DNA of 53,106 bases from Paenibacillus terrae (GCF_005217525.1 NZ_PNXQ01000016.1:1136180-1189285), one strand, 5' to 3'. Shown: positions 9,393 through 18,940, counted from the first letter of the stretch. Numbers and translations are program-made. Notes: a model not told the origin generated them from the sequence alone.

Positions 9393-10343
9393 TTACAATT
9401 TTTCGGCAACTCTCAGCTTGGCTGACCGGGACCGTGGATTAAGCTCCAATTCCTGCTCTGACGCCACAATCGGCTTACGATTCACCAGCTTCAGATCGCC
9501 TATCATTTTGTCCTCCAAAATAGGCAAATCAGATGGATAGATGCTTTTCGCCAAATACTCCTTGAAAATATGCTTGCATATCCGATCCTCCAGAGAATGG
9601 AACGTAATGACCGAAATTCTGCCCCCTGGAGCCAGACATTTTACTGCCTGATGCAAAGTATCTTCCAGTGCACCCAACTCATCATTCACAGCGATTCGCA
9701 AAGCCTGAAAGCTGCGTTTGGCCGGATGTCCCCCGGTTCTGCGTGCCGCAGCCGGAATTCCTTCTTTGATAATATCGACAAGTTCCCCTGTTGTGTGAAT
9801 AGGCTTGTTTTTTCGACGTTCAACCATAATCTTCGCGATCCGGCGTGAAAACTTCTCTTCTCCGTAGTGAAATAAAATACGCGCAATCTCTGCTTCCGGC
9901 CATTCATTGACAATCTCGTAAGCCGTAAGCGAGCTACTCTGATCCATCCGCATATCAAGTGGCGCATCATGATTGTAGCTGAATCCCCGTTCCCCCTCAT
10001 CGAACTGGGGCGAGGAAACACCCAGATCAAACAAAATACCCTGGACCTGCGGGACGCCGTCTTTTTCAGGCAATCCCAGTTCAGCCAGCCTGTCCTGCAA
10101 GTGGCGAAAGTTAGATTTCACCAATGAAATCTTTCCTTCGTAGGCCGACAGCTTCTCGCGCGCATTGTTCAATGCCCAGTCATCCTGATCAAAGGCAATC
10201 AGCCTTCCCTCAGGGCCAAGCTGTGACGCAATGACGGAACTGTGTCCTGCCCCTCCCAACGTGCAGTCCACATAGATCCCGTCCTGCCTGATGTTTAGTG
10301 CCTGTGTTGCTTCTTCCTTGAGTACGGTAATGTGGTGAAACAA
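9393..10343 (-). CDS. rsmH: 16S rRNA (cytosine1402-N4)-methyltransferase RsmH (MraW)
   Basis: SAM-dependent enzyme that methylates N4 of C1402 in the ribosomal P site. The 316-residue protein starts [12 protein letters not shown] and shows the SAM-binding [11 protein letters not shown] near residue 30, the [11 protein letters not shown] motif, DMRMDQ, and VISFHSLE-type [10 protein letters not shown] late in the chain. Length and motifs are standard. It begins 17 bp after mraZ. Confidence 0.97.
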   Translation of the reverse strand: MFHHITVLKEEATQALNIRQDGIYVDCTLGGAGHSSVIASQLGPEGRLIAFDQDDWALNNAREKLSAYEGKISLVKSNFRHLQDRLAELGLPEKDGVPQVQGILFDLGVSSPQFDEGERGFSYNHDAPLDMRMDQSSSLTAYEIVNEWPEAEIARILFHYGEEKFSRRIAKIMVERRKNKPIHTTGELVDIIKEGIPAAARRTGGHPAKRSFQALRIAVNDELGALEDTLHQAVKCLAPGGRISVITFHSLEDRICKHIFKEYLAKSIYPSDLPILEDKMIGDLKLVNRKPIVASEQELELNPRSRSAKLRVAEKL

Positions 10344-10360
10344 ACGGCTGACCTCCTAAA

Positions 10361-10810
10361 TTACAATTCAAAGTTGAAATCAACCAATTTCTCAGCAATG
10401 TCGTTAAATGCTTCTTCTGATTGGCTGAAATATTGCTCCCAAGTGTGCTTGCTCCAAATCTCTACCCGGGTGGACACTCCCAATACGACGCACTCTTTGG
10501 TAAGCTTGGCGTATTCGCACAAATTCCCCGGTAAATTTACCCTGCCCTGTTTGTCCAATTCGCATTCAGTCGCGCCCGAGAAAAAAAAACGGGTAAACGC
10601 GCGCGCATCGGCCTTCATCAAAGGCAGTGCTTTAAGTTTTTTCTCCATGACAGCCCACTCATCCATGGGATACACGAAGAGGCATTGGTCCAGTCCGCGG
10701 GTAACCACGAACGAGGCACCGAGAAGTTCACGAAACTTGGCCGGAACAGTAAGCCGACCCTTCTCATCAATGCTATGTTGGAACTCCCCCATAAACATTG
10801 GTTTCGTCAC
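10361..10810 (-). CDS. mraZ: Transcriptional regulator MraZ
   Basis: First gene of the dcw cluster and its DNA-binding regulator; MraZ proteins form ring oligomers of SpoVT-AbrB-like folds that bind repeats ahead of their own gene. It opens [20 protein letters not shown] and carries the second repeat ([15 protein letters not shown]) after residue 75. Length 149 is typical. A set of 10-bp spaced GTGGG repeats lies just upstream (10816-10850), consistent with autoregulation. Confidence 0.96.
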   Translation of the reverse strand: MTKPMFMGEFQHSIDEKGRLTVPAKFRELLGASFVVTRGLDQCLFVYPMDEWAVMEKKLKALPLMKADARAFTRFFFSGATECELDKQGRVNLPGNLCEYAKLTKECVVLGVSTRVEIWSKHTWEQYFSQSEEAFNDIAEKLVDFNFEL

Positions 10811-10815
10811 CCCTT

Positions 10816-10850
10816 ACCCCATTCTCCCACTTTGGCCCACTTTCCACCAC
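10816..10850 (-). promoter_or_regulatory. MraZ operator: 10-bp spaced GTGGG repeats
   Basis: On the minus strand the leader of mraZ reads AAAGTGGGCC, AAAGTGGGAG, AATGGGGTAA in register, with a further GTGG 10 bp upstream. TGGG or AAAGTGG repeats at 10-bp period are the known MraZ binding pattern. The site lies between the putative -10 and the ribosome binding site (AAGGGGTGA), so bound MraZ would block its own transcription. Confidence 0.8.
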
Positions 10851-10853
10851 CTA

Positions 10854-10882
10854 AGCATAATAGATTCGCTTTAAAAAATCAA
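10854..10882 (-). promoter_or_regulatory. Possible sigma-A promoter of the dcw cluster
   Basis: Minus-strand TTGATT (10877-10882), a 17-bp spacer, then TATGCT (10854-10859), directly upstream of the MraZ repeats. TATTAT overlapping by 3 bp is an alternative -10. Confidence 0.5.
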
Positions 10883-10969
10883 AGACCTTCTTTACATATC
10901 CAAAAAGTGATAAACGACAAATCCACACGATGATGTCTATTATTGTTGACACATATCAGAACACGTCAA

Positions 10970-11048
10970 AAAGCCCCTTATTCCATGAAGACGAACTCCC
11001 GACAATATGCATCAGGTTTCGAAACAACATGAAAATAAAGGGCTTATT
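10970..11048 (-). terminator. Possible terminator after ahcY
   Basis: In minus-strand orientation AAGCCCTTTATT and AATAAGGGGCTT can pair with one G-U, followed by TTTTT. The loop is unusually long (about 55 nt), so this is weaker than the other terminators here. Confidence 0.45.
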
Positions 11049-11126
11049 CTCATTCATCATACCAACCTATACAGACACTTGTGTTACACGTTAAAACCTT
11101 TGAGATTGTGACCGACGATGCTCAAG

Positions 11127-12392
11127 TTATGCATTCCAGCTATCCAGATAGACCTTTTGGTCTTCTGTTAAAGAATCAATCTGGATTCCCAGGCTATCCA
11201 GCTTGAAGCGAGCTACCTGCTCATCAATTTCATAAGGTACATTAATTACGGCTTTGCCCAGCTCATTATAACGATCGTTCACATATTTCAAGCCAAGCGC
11301 CTGAAGTGCAAATGTGGTATCCATGATTTCCGCAGGATGACCATCCGCCGCAGCCAAATTCACGAGGCGTCCTTCTGCCAGCAAATACATTTTACGTCCA
11401 TCCTTGAAACGGTACTCCTCAATGTTGCGACGCACCGTCCGAATGGATTCGGAACGTTTGGCAAGCTCAGGCTTACTAACCTCCACATCAAAATGCCCCG
11501 CATTGCACAGCACGGCCCCGTCCTTCATGACATCAAAGTGCTCTCCGGTAATTACAGCTTTGTTGCCAGTAACCGTAATGAAGAAGTCACCCAGCTTGGC
11601 TGCTTCCACCATCGGCAACACATGGAAACCATCCATATGCGCCTCTACTGCCTTGATTGGATCAACTTCGGTTACGACCACGTTGGCTCCCAAACCTTTT
11701 GCACGCATCGCAACCCCTTTACCACACCAGCCATAACCCACCACTACGACCGTGCTACCCGCCACAACCAGGTTGGTTGTACGAATAATGCCGTCGAATG
11801 CTGACTGTCCAGTACCATAACGATTATCGAACAAATATTTGCAGTAAGCATCATTTACAGCCACCATAGGGAAGTGGAGTTGACCCTCTTTTTCGAGCGC
11901 CTTCAAGCGGATAATCCCGGTAGTCGTTTCCTCCGCCCCACCACGGATGGTAGAAATCAGATCAGGGCGTTCGGATTGCAAGAGAGTAACCAGGTCGCCC
12001 CCGTCATCAATAATAAGGTCCGGCTTTGTTTCCAGCGCCTTAATTTGCAAGCTTTTAAACTCAGCAGGGTCCGGATTGTATTTAGCCAAAACCGTAACTC
12101 CATCTTCAACCAATGCTGCGCAAACATCATCCTGCGTGGACAACGGATTACTACCCGTAATCGTAACCTCAGCCCCGCCCGCCTGTACTACTTTAGCCAG
12201 ATAGGCCGTTTTGGCCTCCAGATGCAGACAGATGGTTACCTTTAGCCCCTTAAAAGGCTGCTCCTGCTCGAACTGTTGACGTATACGGTTCAATACCGGC
12301 ATATGGGCTTCCACCCAATCAATTTTTAGGTGCCCCTCAGGAGCCAGTTTAAGATCGTGAACGATGCTGTTTTGCAAAGAATGGGTAGTCAT
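11127..12392 (-). CDS. ahcY: S-adenosylhomocysteine hydrolase (AhcY)
   Basis: Splits S-adenosylhomocysteine into adenosine and homocysteine, removing the inhibitory by-product of methylation and feeding homocysteine to cysteine or methionine synthesis. The 421 residues include CLHLEAKTAYL near residue 55, NDAYCKYLFDNRYGTGQS near 190, the NAD-binding VVVGYGWCGKG near 220, and LCNAGHFDVE near 295. The length suggests the compact form without the ~40-residue insert found in many bacterial and eukaryotic enzymes. GGAGG precedes the ATG. It lies 44 bp after bshC. Confidence 0.95.
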   Translation of the reverse strand: MTTHSLQNSIVHDLKLAPEGHLKIDWVEAHMPVLNRIRQQFEQEQPFKGLKVTICLHLEAKTAYLAKVVQAGGAEVTITGSNPLSTQDDVCAALVEDGVTVLAKYNPDPAEFKSLQIKALETKPDLIIDDGGDLVTLLQSERPDLISTIRGGAEETTTGIIRLKALEKEGQLHFPMVAVNDAYCKYLFDNRYGTGQSAFDGIIRTTNLVVAGSTVVVVGYGWCGKGVAMRAKGLGANVVVTEVDPIKAVEAHMDGFHVLPMVEAAKLGDFFITVTGNKAVITGEHFDVMKDGAVLCNAGHFDVEVSKPELAKRSESIRTVRRNIEEYRFKDGRKMYLLAEGRLVNLAAADGHPAEIMDTTFALQALGLKYVNDRYNELGKAVINVPYEIDEQVARFKLDSLGIQIDSLTEDQKVYLDSWNA

Positions 12393-12436
12393 ATTTGTTC
12401 CTCCTTCATATTGGTTATAGATGTTAAGATACTAAA

Positions 12437-14068
12437 TCATACATAAATGACACGATGCGTACCCGTCAGGTCGGTCGGCACATCCATAATCATATCGATC
12501 AGGCTGAGACCATAACGGTTTAGAAAATGATAAATCGTATACACCCGTTCCTGCGGCTGTCCGAATGGAAAAAGTGACCACTCAATGCGATCCCATTGAC
12601 GAAGCGCTGATTCATTTTGCCGAAACAGTGCTTCCTGAACTTTCGCTTCCATATAGGCAATCTGATCCAGAATCTTTTCACGATTGGTTTCCCCAAGCCG
12701 AAGCAAACCTTTTTCAATCAAGCCTGACTGCTGTATCAGTGGTTCATACATACGGACAAAAGCTTCCTTGGCCCCGGCAAACTGCTCCTGCATCCCAAGC
12801 TGATCGTGGGTGACAATCCATTGCTTTTTTCGTTCCTCAAGCCCGTCCCTAACTTCTCCAAAGCTCAATTCGTACTTCAGCATATGCTTTTCCACACCCG
12901 GCTCCACTAACGTAAAGGACATCCGTGGCAGCAGTAGTGGCATTTGCATCCCCAGCACGCCGAATGCGTCGCGTGTAATCGCCCAGTAGGCAATTTCTCC
13001 TAGCCCCAGCACAGAGGCCAGCACCGGAAACAGTGAGTCCTGCATAAGAGGGCGGGTTAAGACATTGTTACTAAAACGTTCTGGATGCCTGTCTGTCTCT
13101 TCGAGCAGTTCTTCGACTGTAAATGTTACCTGACCGCGGCGATCCGTGAATAGACCATCTTGCTTGAACAGCAGCAAGCGTTCTTCTTCATGGATATAAA
13201 AGAGATTGGCGCCGCCTTCATGCACATCTGCCTGCAAATGGTAGCCAAAATCTACAATCCGTGCAGCAGTCTCGTGGTAAGCTTGCTCCAGTTCATCATT
13301 GTGTTGAACCAACCGACGGAAAACGGATGTCTCCAGCTTGCGCAGCGAAGGATCAGCCGAATCCAGCAGCACTAATCCGTAGGCACCGAAAAGAAGTCCC
13401 AGCAACCTGGCGAAGCCTTCACTTAATCCGTAAGCATCATTGAAACCATGCTCAATCATGCGTAAAATATCAGCCTTATGCTCTGAGTCAGGCAAGCTTT
13501 GCTCTATATCAGCCATAGCTTGCCTCCACTCTGCGGTATCGACCTTAATCGCGCTAACCGAAGAACGACGTTCAGGCTGCTTATTCAGCTTGATTTTGAC
13601 TGCTTGCGGGTCATTCGCCATTACATATGTATGATTGACCTCATCCCAGTCATGATCCTCACCCGCAATCCAGAAAACCGGAATAACTGGACGCCCCAGC
13701 CGTTCCTCCGCTTCCCTGGACGCCTTAATAATCGTAACAGCTTTGTAAATGACCAGCATCGGGCCTGTGAACAGTCCGCTTTGCTGCCCCCCAGCCACCA
13801 CCAGAGCGTCTGGCTGCTCCAGCCGATCCAATGAAGCACGAACTGCCTTGTGTGCATTGTATTGCTCATTGTATATACGGAGACATGCTACGACATCCTT
13901 GCGATTTAATCGCAGATGCTCCGTCTCATCCAGCCGCTTCGCTCGTTGGGCATAAGCATCGGCATGCAGAACATCATATTCATACAAATCGCGTGCGCGT
14001 CCTGTACCCTGTATGTAATCTTCTGCTAAAGCCGACCCTCCGCGAAGCTTCTCCGGAATTATTCTCAT
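12437..14068 (-). CDS. bshC: Bacillithiol synthase, cysteine-adding enzyme BshC
   Basis: Adds cysteine to GlcN-malate in the last step of bacillithiol synthesis, the low-molecular-weight thiol of many Firmicutes. About 543 residues, the usual family length, with the conserved VVAGGQQSGLFTGPMLVIYK near residue 100, FWIAGEDHDWDEVNH near 140 and LLPRMSFTLVEP. The ATG at 14068 is chosen over an upstream in-frame codon because AGGAGG lies 7 bp before it. Position beside mraZ agrees with B. subtilis yllA (bshC), with ahcY placed between. Confidence 0.95.
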   Translation of the reverse strand: MRIIPEKLRGGSALAEDYIQGTGRARDLYEYDVLHADAYAQRAKRLDETEHLRLNRKDVVACLRIYNEQYNAHKAVRASLDRLEQPDALVVAGGQQSGLFTGPMLVIYKAVTIIKASREAEERLGRPVIPVFWIAGEDHDWDEVNHTYVMANDPQAVKIKLNKQPERRSSVSAIKVDTAEWRQAMADIEQSLPDSEHKADILRMIEHGFNDAYGLSEGFARLLGLLFGAYGLVLLDSADPSLRKLETSVFRRLVQHNDELEQAYHETAARIVDFGYHLQADVHEGGANLFYIHEEERLLLFKQDGLFTDRRGQVTFTVEELLEETDRHPERFSNNVLTRPLMQDSLFPVLASVLGLGEIAYWAITRDAFGVLGMQMPLLLPRMSFTLVEPGVEKHMLKYELSFGEVRDGLEERKKQWIVTHDQLGMQEQFAGAKEAFVRMYEPLIQQSGLIEKGLLRLGETNREKILDQIAYMEAKVQEALFRQNESALRQWDRIEWSLFPFGQPQERVYTIYHFLNRYGLSLIDMIMDVPTDLTGTHRVIYV

Positions 14069-14106
14069 GGGTCTGCCTCCTGTCTTCACCAAAACCTTAC
14101 TGCTTG

Positions 14107-14135
14107 ATTGTACCGAAAGCCTTTGTCCGCGTCAA
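14107..14135 (-). promoter_or_regulatory. Sigma-A promoter of bshC-ahcY
   Basis: Minus-strand TTGACG (14130-14135), 17-bp spacer, TACAAT (14107-14112), about 39 bp before the bshC start. A near-consensus vegetative promoter. Confidence 0.75.
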
Positions 14136-14145
14136 AGCTTACTAC

Positions 14146-14178
14146 AAAAAAAACCGCCAAGTTTGTGCTCGGCGGTTG
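14146..14178 (-). terminator. Terminator of the opp operon
   Basis: In minus-strand orientation CCGCC...GGCGG with a short loop followed by eight T residues, just after the oppF stop. Confidence 0.85.
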
Positions 14179-14193
14179 GTGTATAAAACAACA

Positions 14194-15138
14194 TCAGGCG
14201 TATGGCTCAGCTACAAAATGCCCTTTGGACACTTCGATCAGCTTGGCATTTTCCAGGTTATAGGCTCCTGACTTATTGCCGGATGCATCATTTGTATGAA
14301 TGGGGCCAGCTTGATCGCCAGGCATAATAATCCGTTTTTTGTTGGCTTCCACTTCCGGATCGGGAATCGGAATCGCCGACAGAAGCATTTTCGTATAAGG
14401 ATGGATCGGATTTGCATACAACTCCGCGCTTTCTGCAAGCTCAACCATTTTACCCATATACATTACGGCTACCCGGTCACTGATATGCTTGACCATCGAC
14501 AGATCATGCGCAATGAACAGGTATGTCAGACCAAGACGCTCTTGGAGCTCTTTTAGCAGGTTGACAACCTGTGCCTGAATAGACACGTCAAGAGCCGAGA
14601 TCGGCTCATCACAAATGATGAATTTAGGATTAACCGCCAGTGCGCGGGCAATACCGATACGTTGACGCTGACCACCGGAAAATTCATGCGGATAACGGGT
14701 TGCATGATCCGGGTTCAAGCCTACCAGATCCAGCAACTCTTCAATCCGTTTTTTGCGCTCTGCACGGCTACCTGCCATGTTGTGAATATCCAGTGCTTCA
14801 CCAATAATATCAGAAACCGTAAAACGCGGGTTCAAGGATGCATACGGATCTTGAAAGATCATCTGCATATCACGACGCATGGCTTTCATTTTACTTGGTG
14901 ATAATTTGTAGATATCCGTACCGTTGAAGCGTACGCTGCCTGCTGTAGGCTCGTATAGGCGAAGAATGGTACGGCCCGCTGTAGATTTACCACAACCTGA
15001 TTCACCAACCATACCTAGGGTTTCGCCTTCGCGAATATAAAAATTCAGGTTGTCCACCGCTTTGAGCACACGGTTTTTGCCAACATTAAAATACTTTTTA
15101 AGACCTTCAACCTCAATTAAATTGTTGCTACTCACCAT
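14194..15138 (-). CDS. oppF: Oligopeptide ABC transporter ATP-binding protein, OppF type
   Basis: Cytoplasmic ATPase powering peptide import. The Walker [11 protein letters not shown] is near residue 43, the Q-loop [13 protein letters not shown] near 95, the signature [15 protein letters not shown] near 155, Walker [13 protein letters not shown] near 180, and the OppF/DppF-type C-terminal extension [16 protein letters not shown] near 250. [13 protein letters not shown] marks it as the F rather than D subunit. GGAGGTGA-like site precedes the ATG. No OppD partner is present in the operon, so either it homodimerizes or pairs with an ATPase coded elsewhere. Confidence 0.9.
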   Translation of the reverse strand: MVSSNNLIEVEGLKKYFNVGKNRVLKAVDNLNFYIREGETLGMVGESGCGKSTAGRTILRLYEPTAGSVRFNGTDIYKLSPSKMKAMRRDMQMIFQDPYASLNPRFTVSDIIGEALDIHNMAGSRAERKKRIEELLDLVGLNPDHATRYPHEFSGGQRQRIGIARALAVNPKFIICDEPISALDVSIQAQVVNLLKELQERLGLTYLFIAHDLSMVKHISDRVAVMYMGKMVELAESAELYANPIHPYTKMLLSAIPIPDPEVEANKKRIIMPGDQAGPIHTNDASGNKSGAYNLENAKLIEVSKGHFVAEPYA

Positions 15139-15149
15139 GATCTCACCTC

Positions 15150-16100
15150 CTATTTCTTCAGCTTCGGATCAAGCGCATCACGCAATCCATCACCAAAAAG
15201 GTTGAACGCAAGCATAATCAAACTGATCAGGCCTGCCGGGAAAAGCATACGCCAAGGATAGTACATCCATCCTGTCAGAGCTGATTCAATCATTGAACCA
15301 AGCGATGCCTGAGGAGCCTGTACTCCTAATCCCAAGAAGCTCAGAAAAGCCTCGGAAAAAATAGCACTTGGAACCGTCAAAGTCAGTGTGACGATAATCG
15401 GGCCCACAGCGTTAGGTAACAGATGACGGAAAAGCAGACGGCCTGCACCTGCACCCATCGAGCGGGAAGCAAGCACAAATTCCCGATTTTTCAGCTGTAG
15501 CATTTCACCACGCACAATCCACGACATATTAATCCACCCGGTCACACAGAGTGCAATAATAATCGTCGTGATGCTTGGCTCCAGTACAACGAGCAGCAGG
15601 ATCGTAACAAGCAGATATGGAATGGAATACAAAATTTCAGAAAATTTATTCATGATTTCATCTACACGGCCACCAAAGTAACCCATAATTCCACCATAAA
15701 TAACACCAATCATCAAGTCAATCATTGCTGCTGCCAAACCGATAATCAGAGAAATTCGGGCACCCATCCATGTACGGACAAACATATCACGCCCCAGATC
15801 ATCTGTCCCGAACCAATGCTCCGCCGAAGGAGGAAGATTGGTGCTCAACAAATCATTCGTGCGGTCATCGTATGGCGATAGCATCGGACCAACGATCGAA
15901 GCAAGTACAATAAAAATCAGAATGCTCAGGCTTGTCATTGCCAGTTTATTTTTACGAAGCCGTTCCCAAGCGTCACGCCAAGCGGATAAGCTTTCACGCT
16001 GAATAACTTCAGACTGCTTCTCATCCGCTCCGATTTTCTGAAAGTCTTCCGGTTTTACCTGAAGCTTCTCCAAATTCACAGCATTGTCTTTCACAGACAT
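15150..16100 (-). CDS. oppC: Oligopeptide ABC transporter permease OppC
   Basis: Membrane subunit of the peptide importer. The ~70-residue soluble N-terminus is followed by a first membrane segment (LAMTSLSILIFIVLASIVGPM) and five more, with the HWFGTDDLGRDMFVR motif typical of OppC/DppC and the EAA-like loop FRHLLPNAVGPIIV near residue 225 that contacts the ATPase. It starts 4 bp after oppB ends. Length 316 is normal. Confidence 0.92.
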   Translation of the reverse strand: MSVKDNAVNLEKLQVKPEDFQKIGADEKQSEVIQRESLSAWRDAWERLRKNKLAMTSLSILIFIVLASIVGPMLSPYDDRTNDLLSTNLPPSAEHWFGTDDLGRDMFVRTWMGARISLIIGLAAAMIDLMIGVIYGGIMGYFGGRVDEIMNKFSEILYSIPYLLVTILLLVVLEPSITTIIIALCVTGWINMSWIVRGEMLQLKNREFVLASRSMGAGAGRLLFRHLLPNAVGPIIVTLTLTVPSAIFSEAFLSFLGLGVQAPQASLGSMIESALTGWMYYPWRMLFPAGLISLIMLAFNLFGDGLRDALDPKLKK

Positions 16101-16104
16101 AAAG

Positions 16105-17037
16105 TTATCCCTCCTTCCCGCCGGTCAGCTTAATCCGTGGATCAATAAAACCGTATGCAATATCAGTAATAAAGCGTGCCACCATCAGCAAAATGCCGTA
16201 AAAAATAGTAACTCCCATAATCATGGTATAGTCACGGGTCGTTATACTGTCTACGAACACTTTACCGATACCACCAATCCCGAAAATACGTTCAATAACG
16301 ACGGAACCGGTAATAATATTTGCTGTCATAGGCCCCACATAGGTAACAACCGGCAAAATAGCGTTACGTACAACGTGTTTGAACATTATGGTAACAGGTT
16401 TCAAACCTTTAGCCTTGGCAGTCTTAATATAATCCGCATGAAGCACTTCCAGCATGCTGGAACGCGTTAGTCGAGCGATAAACGCAATTGGCGAAGCGGA
16501 TAAAGCTACAACAGGCAGGACGTAGTCCATTGGACCCTCAAAGCCCATGACATTAAACCAGCCTAACTCCTGTGCAAAGAAGAACTGAAGCAATGATGCC
16601 ATGACAAAGCTGGGAACCGCAATCCCCATAATCGCTAAAATCATCGCTACGTTGTCAATAAGCCTGCGATGATACAAAGCTGCGAGCATACCTAGTAAGA
16701 TACCTACAATAATCGACACAATTATGGCGACAAAGCCCAATTTAAGCGATACCGAAAAAGTTTGTCCAATAATGTCAGTAACACTTTGGTTCAGCTTTTT
16801 CATGGAAATACCAAAATCACCTGAAGCAATATCACCTAAGTATTTGAAATATTGGACATATACAGGCTTATCCAGCCCATATTGCTCCATTAATCGGGCT
16901 TGAATCTCAGGAGAAGTCGCTTTTTCACTCATGAAGGGGTTACCCGGAATTGCTTTCATGAGAAAAAACGTCGCAGAGATCAGAATGAACAAGGAAAGCA
17001 GCATATAGAAAAATTTACTGACCAAATAACGCGTCAT
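16105..17037 (-). CDS. oppB: Oligopeptide ABC transporter permease OppB
   Basis: Membrane subunit of the peptide importer with about six hydrophobic segments. It begins MTRYLVSKFFYMLLSLFILI, followed by the family motif IPGNPFMSEKA and QYGLDKPVYVQYFKYL, and an EAA-like loop MFKHVVRNAILPVVTYVG near residue 225. The ATG at 17037 is preceded by GGGGGGTG at 10 bp; a longer in-frame ORF upstream lacks such a site. Length of about 310 residues is normal. Confidence 0.92.
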   Translation of the reverse strand: MTRYLVSKFFYMLLSLFILISATFFLMKAIPGNPFMSEKATSPEIQARLMEQYGLDKPVYVQYFKYLGDIASGDFGISMKKLNQSVTDIIGQTFSVSLKLGFVAIIVSIIVGILLGMLAALYHRRLIDNVAMILAIMGIAVPSFVMASLLQFFFAQELGWFNVMGFEGPMDYVLPVVALSASPIAFIARLTRSSMLEVLHADYIKTAKAKGLKPVTIMFKHVVRNAILPVVTYVGPMTANIITGSVVIERIFGIGGIGKVFVDSITTRDYTMIMGVTIFYGILLMVARFITDIAYGFIDPRIKLTGGKEG

Positions 17038-17157
17038 TGCCCGTTTACACCCCCCATAAATTTTTTTCGACACCATTCGATTTTATCGAAATAGAATTGG
17101 AATGTCCAACCTACTTATTTGCATGGTTACATGATAATGGAAAAGACCATGACACAC

Positions 17158-17200
17158 AAAAAAACGGGATATATATGGTTGTATCCACATATATATCCCG
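17158..17200 (-). terminator. Intra-operon hairpin between oppA and oppB
   Basis: A perfect 13-bp inverted repeat (CGGGATATATATG, arms 17165-17177 and 17188-17200) followed on the minus strand by seven T residues. It lies between oppA and oppBCF. It may end most oppA transcripts or protect their 3' end, giving more binding protein than permease. Confidence 0.75.
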
Positions 17201-17233
17201 AAGTAACTATCGAACTTCAGAATTGAGCTTCAG

Positions 17234-18940
17234 TTACTGTGTAATATACGCTCGTGTGAAATCAATCGCTCCACTAAAGTCAAGAGCGATGTCTTTTACA
17301 TTCGGTTTCGTTAAAGAAACATTTGAATAGTAGTAGATCGGAAGCATAACCATATCGTCTTGAACCAGAATTTTCTCTGCTTTTGCGAAATCTTCCATGC
17401 GTTTTGCCGGATCGGTTTCTGTCTTAGCCGCTTCAATCAAAGCATCGTATGCAGGATTAGCGTAGCCAGAATTATTATTAGTGTTGCCTGTTGTCCACAT
17501 ATCCAGGAATGTCATTGGATCATTGTAGTCGGCAGACCAACCACCACGAGCAATTTGGAAATTCAGCTTGTTACGTGTTTGAATAAATACGCCCCACTCT
17601 TGGTTTTGGGTTTTGATGTCCACACCAAGGTTTTTCTTCCACATATCAGCGACTGCCAAAGCAATCTTTTGGTGACCTTCACTGGAGTTATACAGCAAAG
17701 TTACCGGAGGAAGTGTAGTTACGCCTTCTTCCTTCATACCTTCTTGAAGCAATTTCTTTGCTTCAGTAAAATCTTCTTTGAAGAAATCGTCTTTATGCTC
17801 GGAACGGAACTCCTGAGAAACTCCTTTGATACCTGGAGGTACAAAGCCGTAAGCAGGAATTTGACCGCCCAATGTTACTCTCTCAACAATCGGTTGACGT
17901 TGAATAGCCATCGCAAATGCTTTGCGGATTTTAACATTATTAAATGGTTTTTCAGTTACGTTAAACAGATAGTAATACGTACTTGCAATCCCTTTAGCCT
18001 TAAACTCATTCGGCAATTCTTTTTTCACAGCCGGAATTTGGTCTGTAGGAATTTCACCGTTTGGCATACCTGCATAATCAAGTTGTCCACTTCTATAAGA
18101 AGCCAGCTCTGTTGCACCGCTGTTTACAAGAGACATCGTGATTTTGTTCAGCTTGATTTGGTCTTTACCCCAATAGTTTTCACTCTTGGTAACTTCGATC
18201 TTTTGACCGCTGTCCCAAGTTGTTAAAGTGTATGGTCCATTGGTAATCATGCTGTCTTTCTGAACCGCCCACTTGTCATTCCCTTTAATAGAAGGATGTA
18301 CAGGGTAGAAGGTGTAGAAAGAAGTCAAGCCCAGGAAGTAAGGAGTTGGGTGATTGAGCTCTACTTGCAATGTATGGTCATCAACTGCTTTGACACCTAC
18401 ATCTTTGAAGTCTGTAATTTTAGTTCCTTTAAAAGATTTGGAAGTGCTCAGGTTGTAGCCCTCAGCATTTTTTATATAGTACAATTGGTAAGCATATGGA
18501 GGTGCTGGAGCCGTGGAAGGGTCCAATACCCGTTGCCAAGCAAATACGAAGTCACTTGCTTTGACCGGGTCGCCATTACTCCATTTTGCAGTATCACGAA
18601 GCTTGAACGTATAGGTTTTGCCGTCATCGGAAATTTTCCAGGATTCAGCTACGCCAGGAATTTCTTTTCCATCAGGACCCATACGCACGAGACCTTCATA
18701 CAAAGTTTTGAGAACCGTATTCGTTTGACTATCCTGAGCTTGTGCCGGATCGAAGGTTGGCGGTTCGGAAGAAAGGTTAATGCGCAAAATTTGTTTGTCA
18801 GCCGGAGCCGGTGTAGTTGATGCATTTTCTTGTGCGCCCTTACCATTGTTTTCGTTCTTACTGCTGGAGCCACAACCTGCGAGCAGTGCGCCAACTGCAA
18901 GAACGAGTGTCAAAAGGACTAAAAAGCTTTTCCTTTTCAT
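17234..18940 (-). CDS. oppA: Oligopeptide ABC transporter substrate-binding lipoprotein OppA
   Basis: Extracellular lipid-anchored receptor that binds peptides and delivers them to OppBC. A lipoprotein signal peptide ends in the lipobox LAGC at about residues 20-23, followed by an Asn/Ser/Ala-rich linker and the family 5 solute-binding domain (PPTFDPAQAQDSQTN, LYEGLVRMGPDG, VKFTLRDTAKWSNGDPV-like region). Length 568 is typical. A strong GGGGG site precedes the ATG. First gene of the operon and separated from oppB by a hairpin. Confidence 0.93.
   Translation of the reverse strand: MKRKSFLVLLTLVLAVGALLAGCGSSSKNENNGKGAQENASTTPAPADKQILRINLSSEPPTFDPAQAQDSQTNTVLKTLYEGLVRMGPDGKEIPGVAESWKISDDGKTYTFKLRDTAKWSNGDPVKASDFVFAWQRVLDPSTAPAPPYAYQLYYIKNAEGYNLSTSKSFKGTKITDFKDVGVKAVDDHTLQVELNHPTPYFLGLTSFYTFYPVHPSIKGNDKWAVQKDSMITNGPYTLTTWDSGQKIEVTKSENYWGKDQIKLNKITMSLVNSGATELASYRSGQLDYAGMPNGEIPTDQIPAVKKELPNEFKAKGIASTYYYLFNVTEKPFNNVKIRKAFAMAIQRQPIVERVTLGGQIPAYGFVPPGIKGVSQEFRSEHKDDFFKEDFTEAKKLLQEGMKEEGVTTLPPVTLLYNSSEGHQKIALAVADMWKKNLGVDIKTQNQEWGVFIQTRNKLNFQIARGGWSADYNDPMTFLDMWTTGNTNNNSGYANPAYDALIEAAKTETDPAKRMEDFAKAEKILVQDDMVMLPIYYYSNVSLTKPNVKDIALDFSGAIDFTRAYITQ

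Larger units (their letters stand above)
10811..11126. other. 316-bp intergenic region between ahcY and mraZ
   Basis: Holds the mraZ promoter and operator on the mraZ side. On the ahcY side there is a long hairpin (about 10970-11048) that may end the bshC-ahcY transcript. No coding region is evident. Confidence 0.7.
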
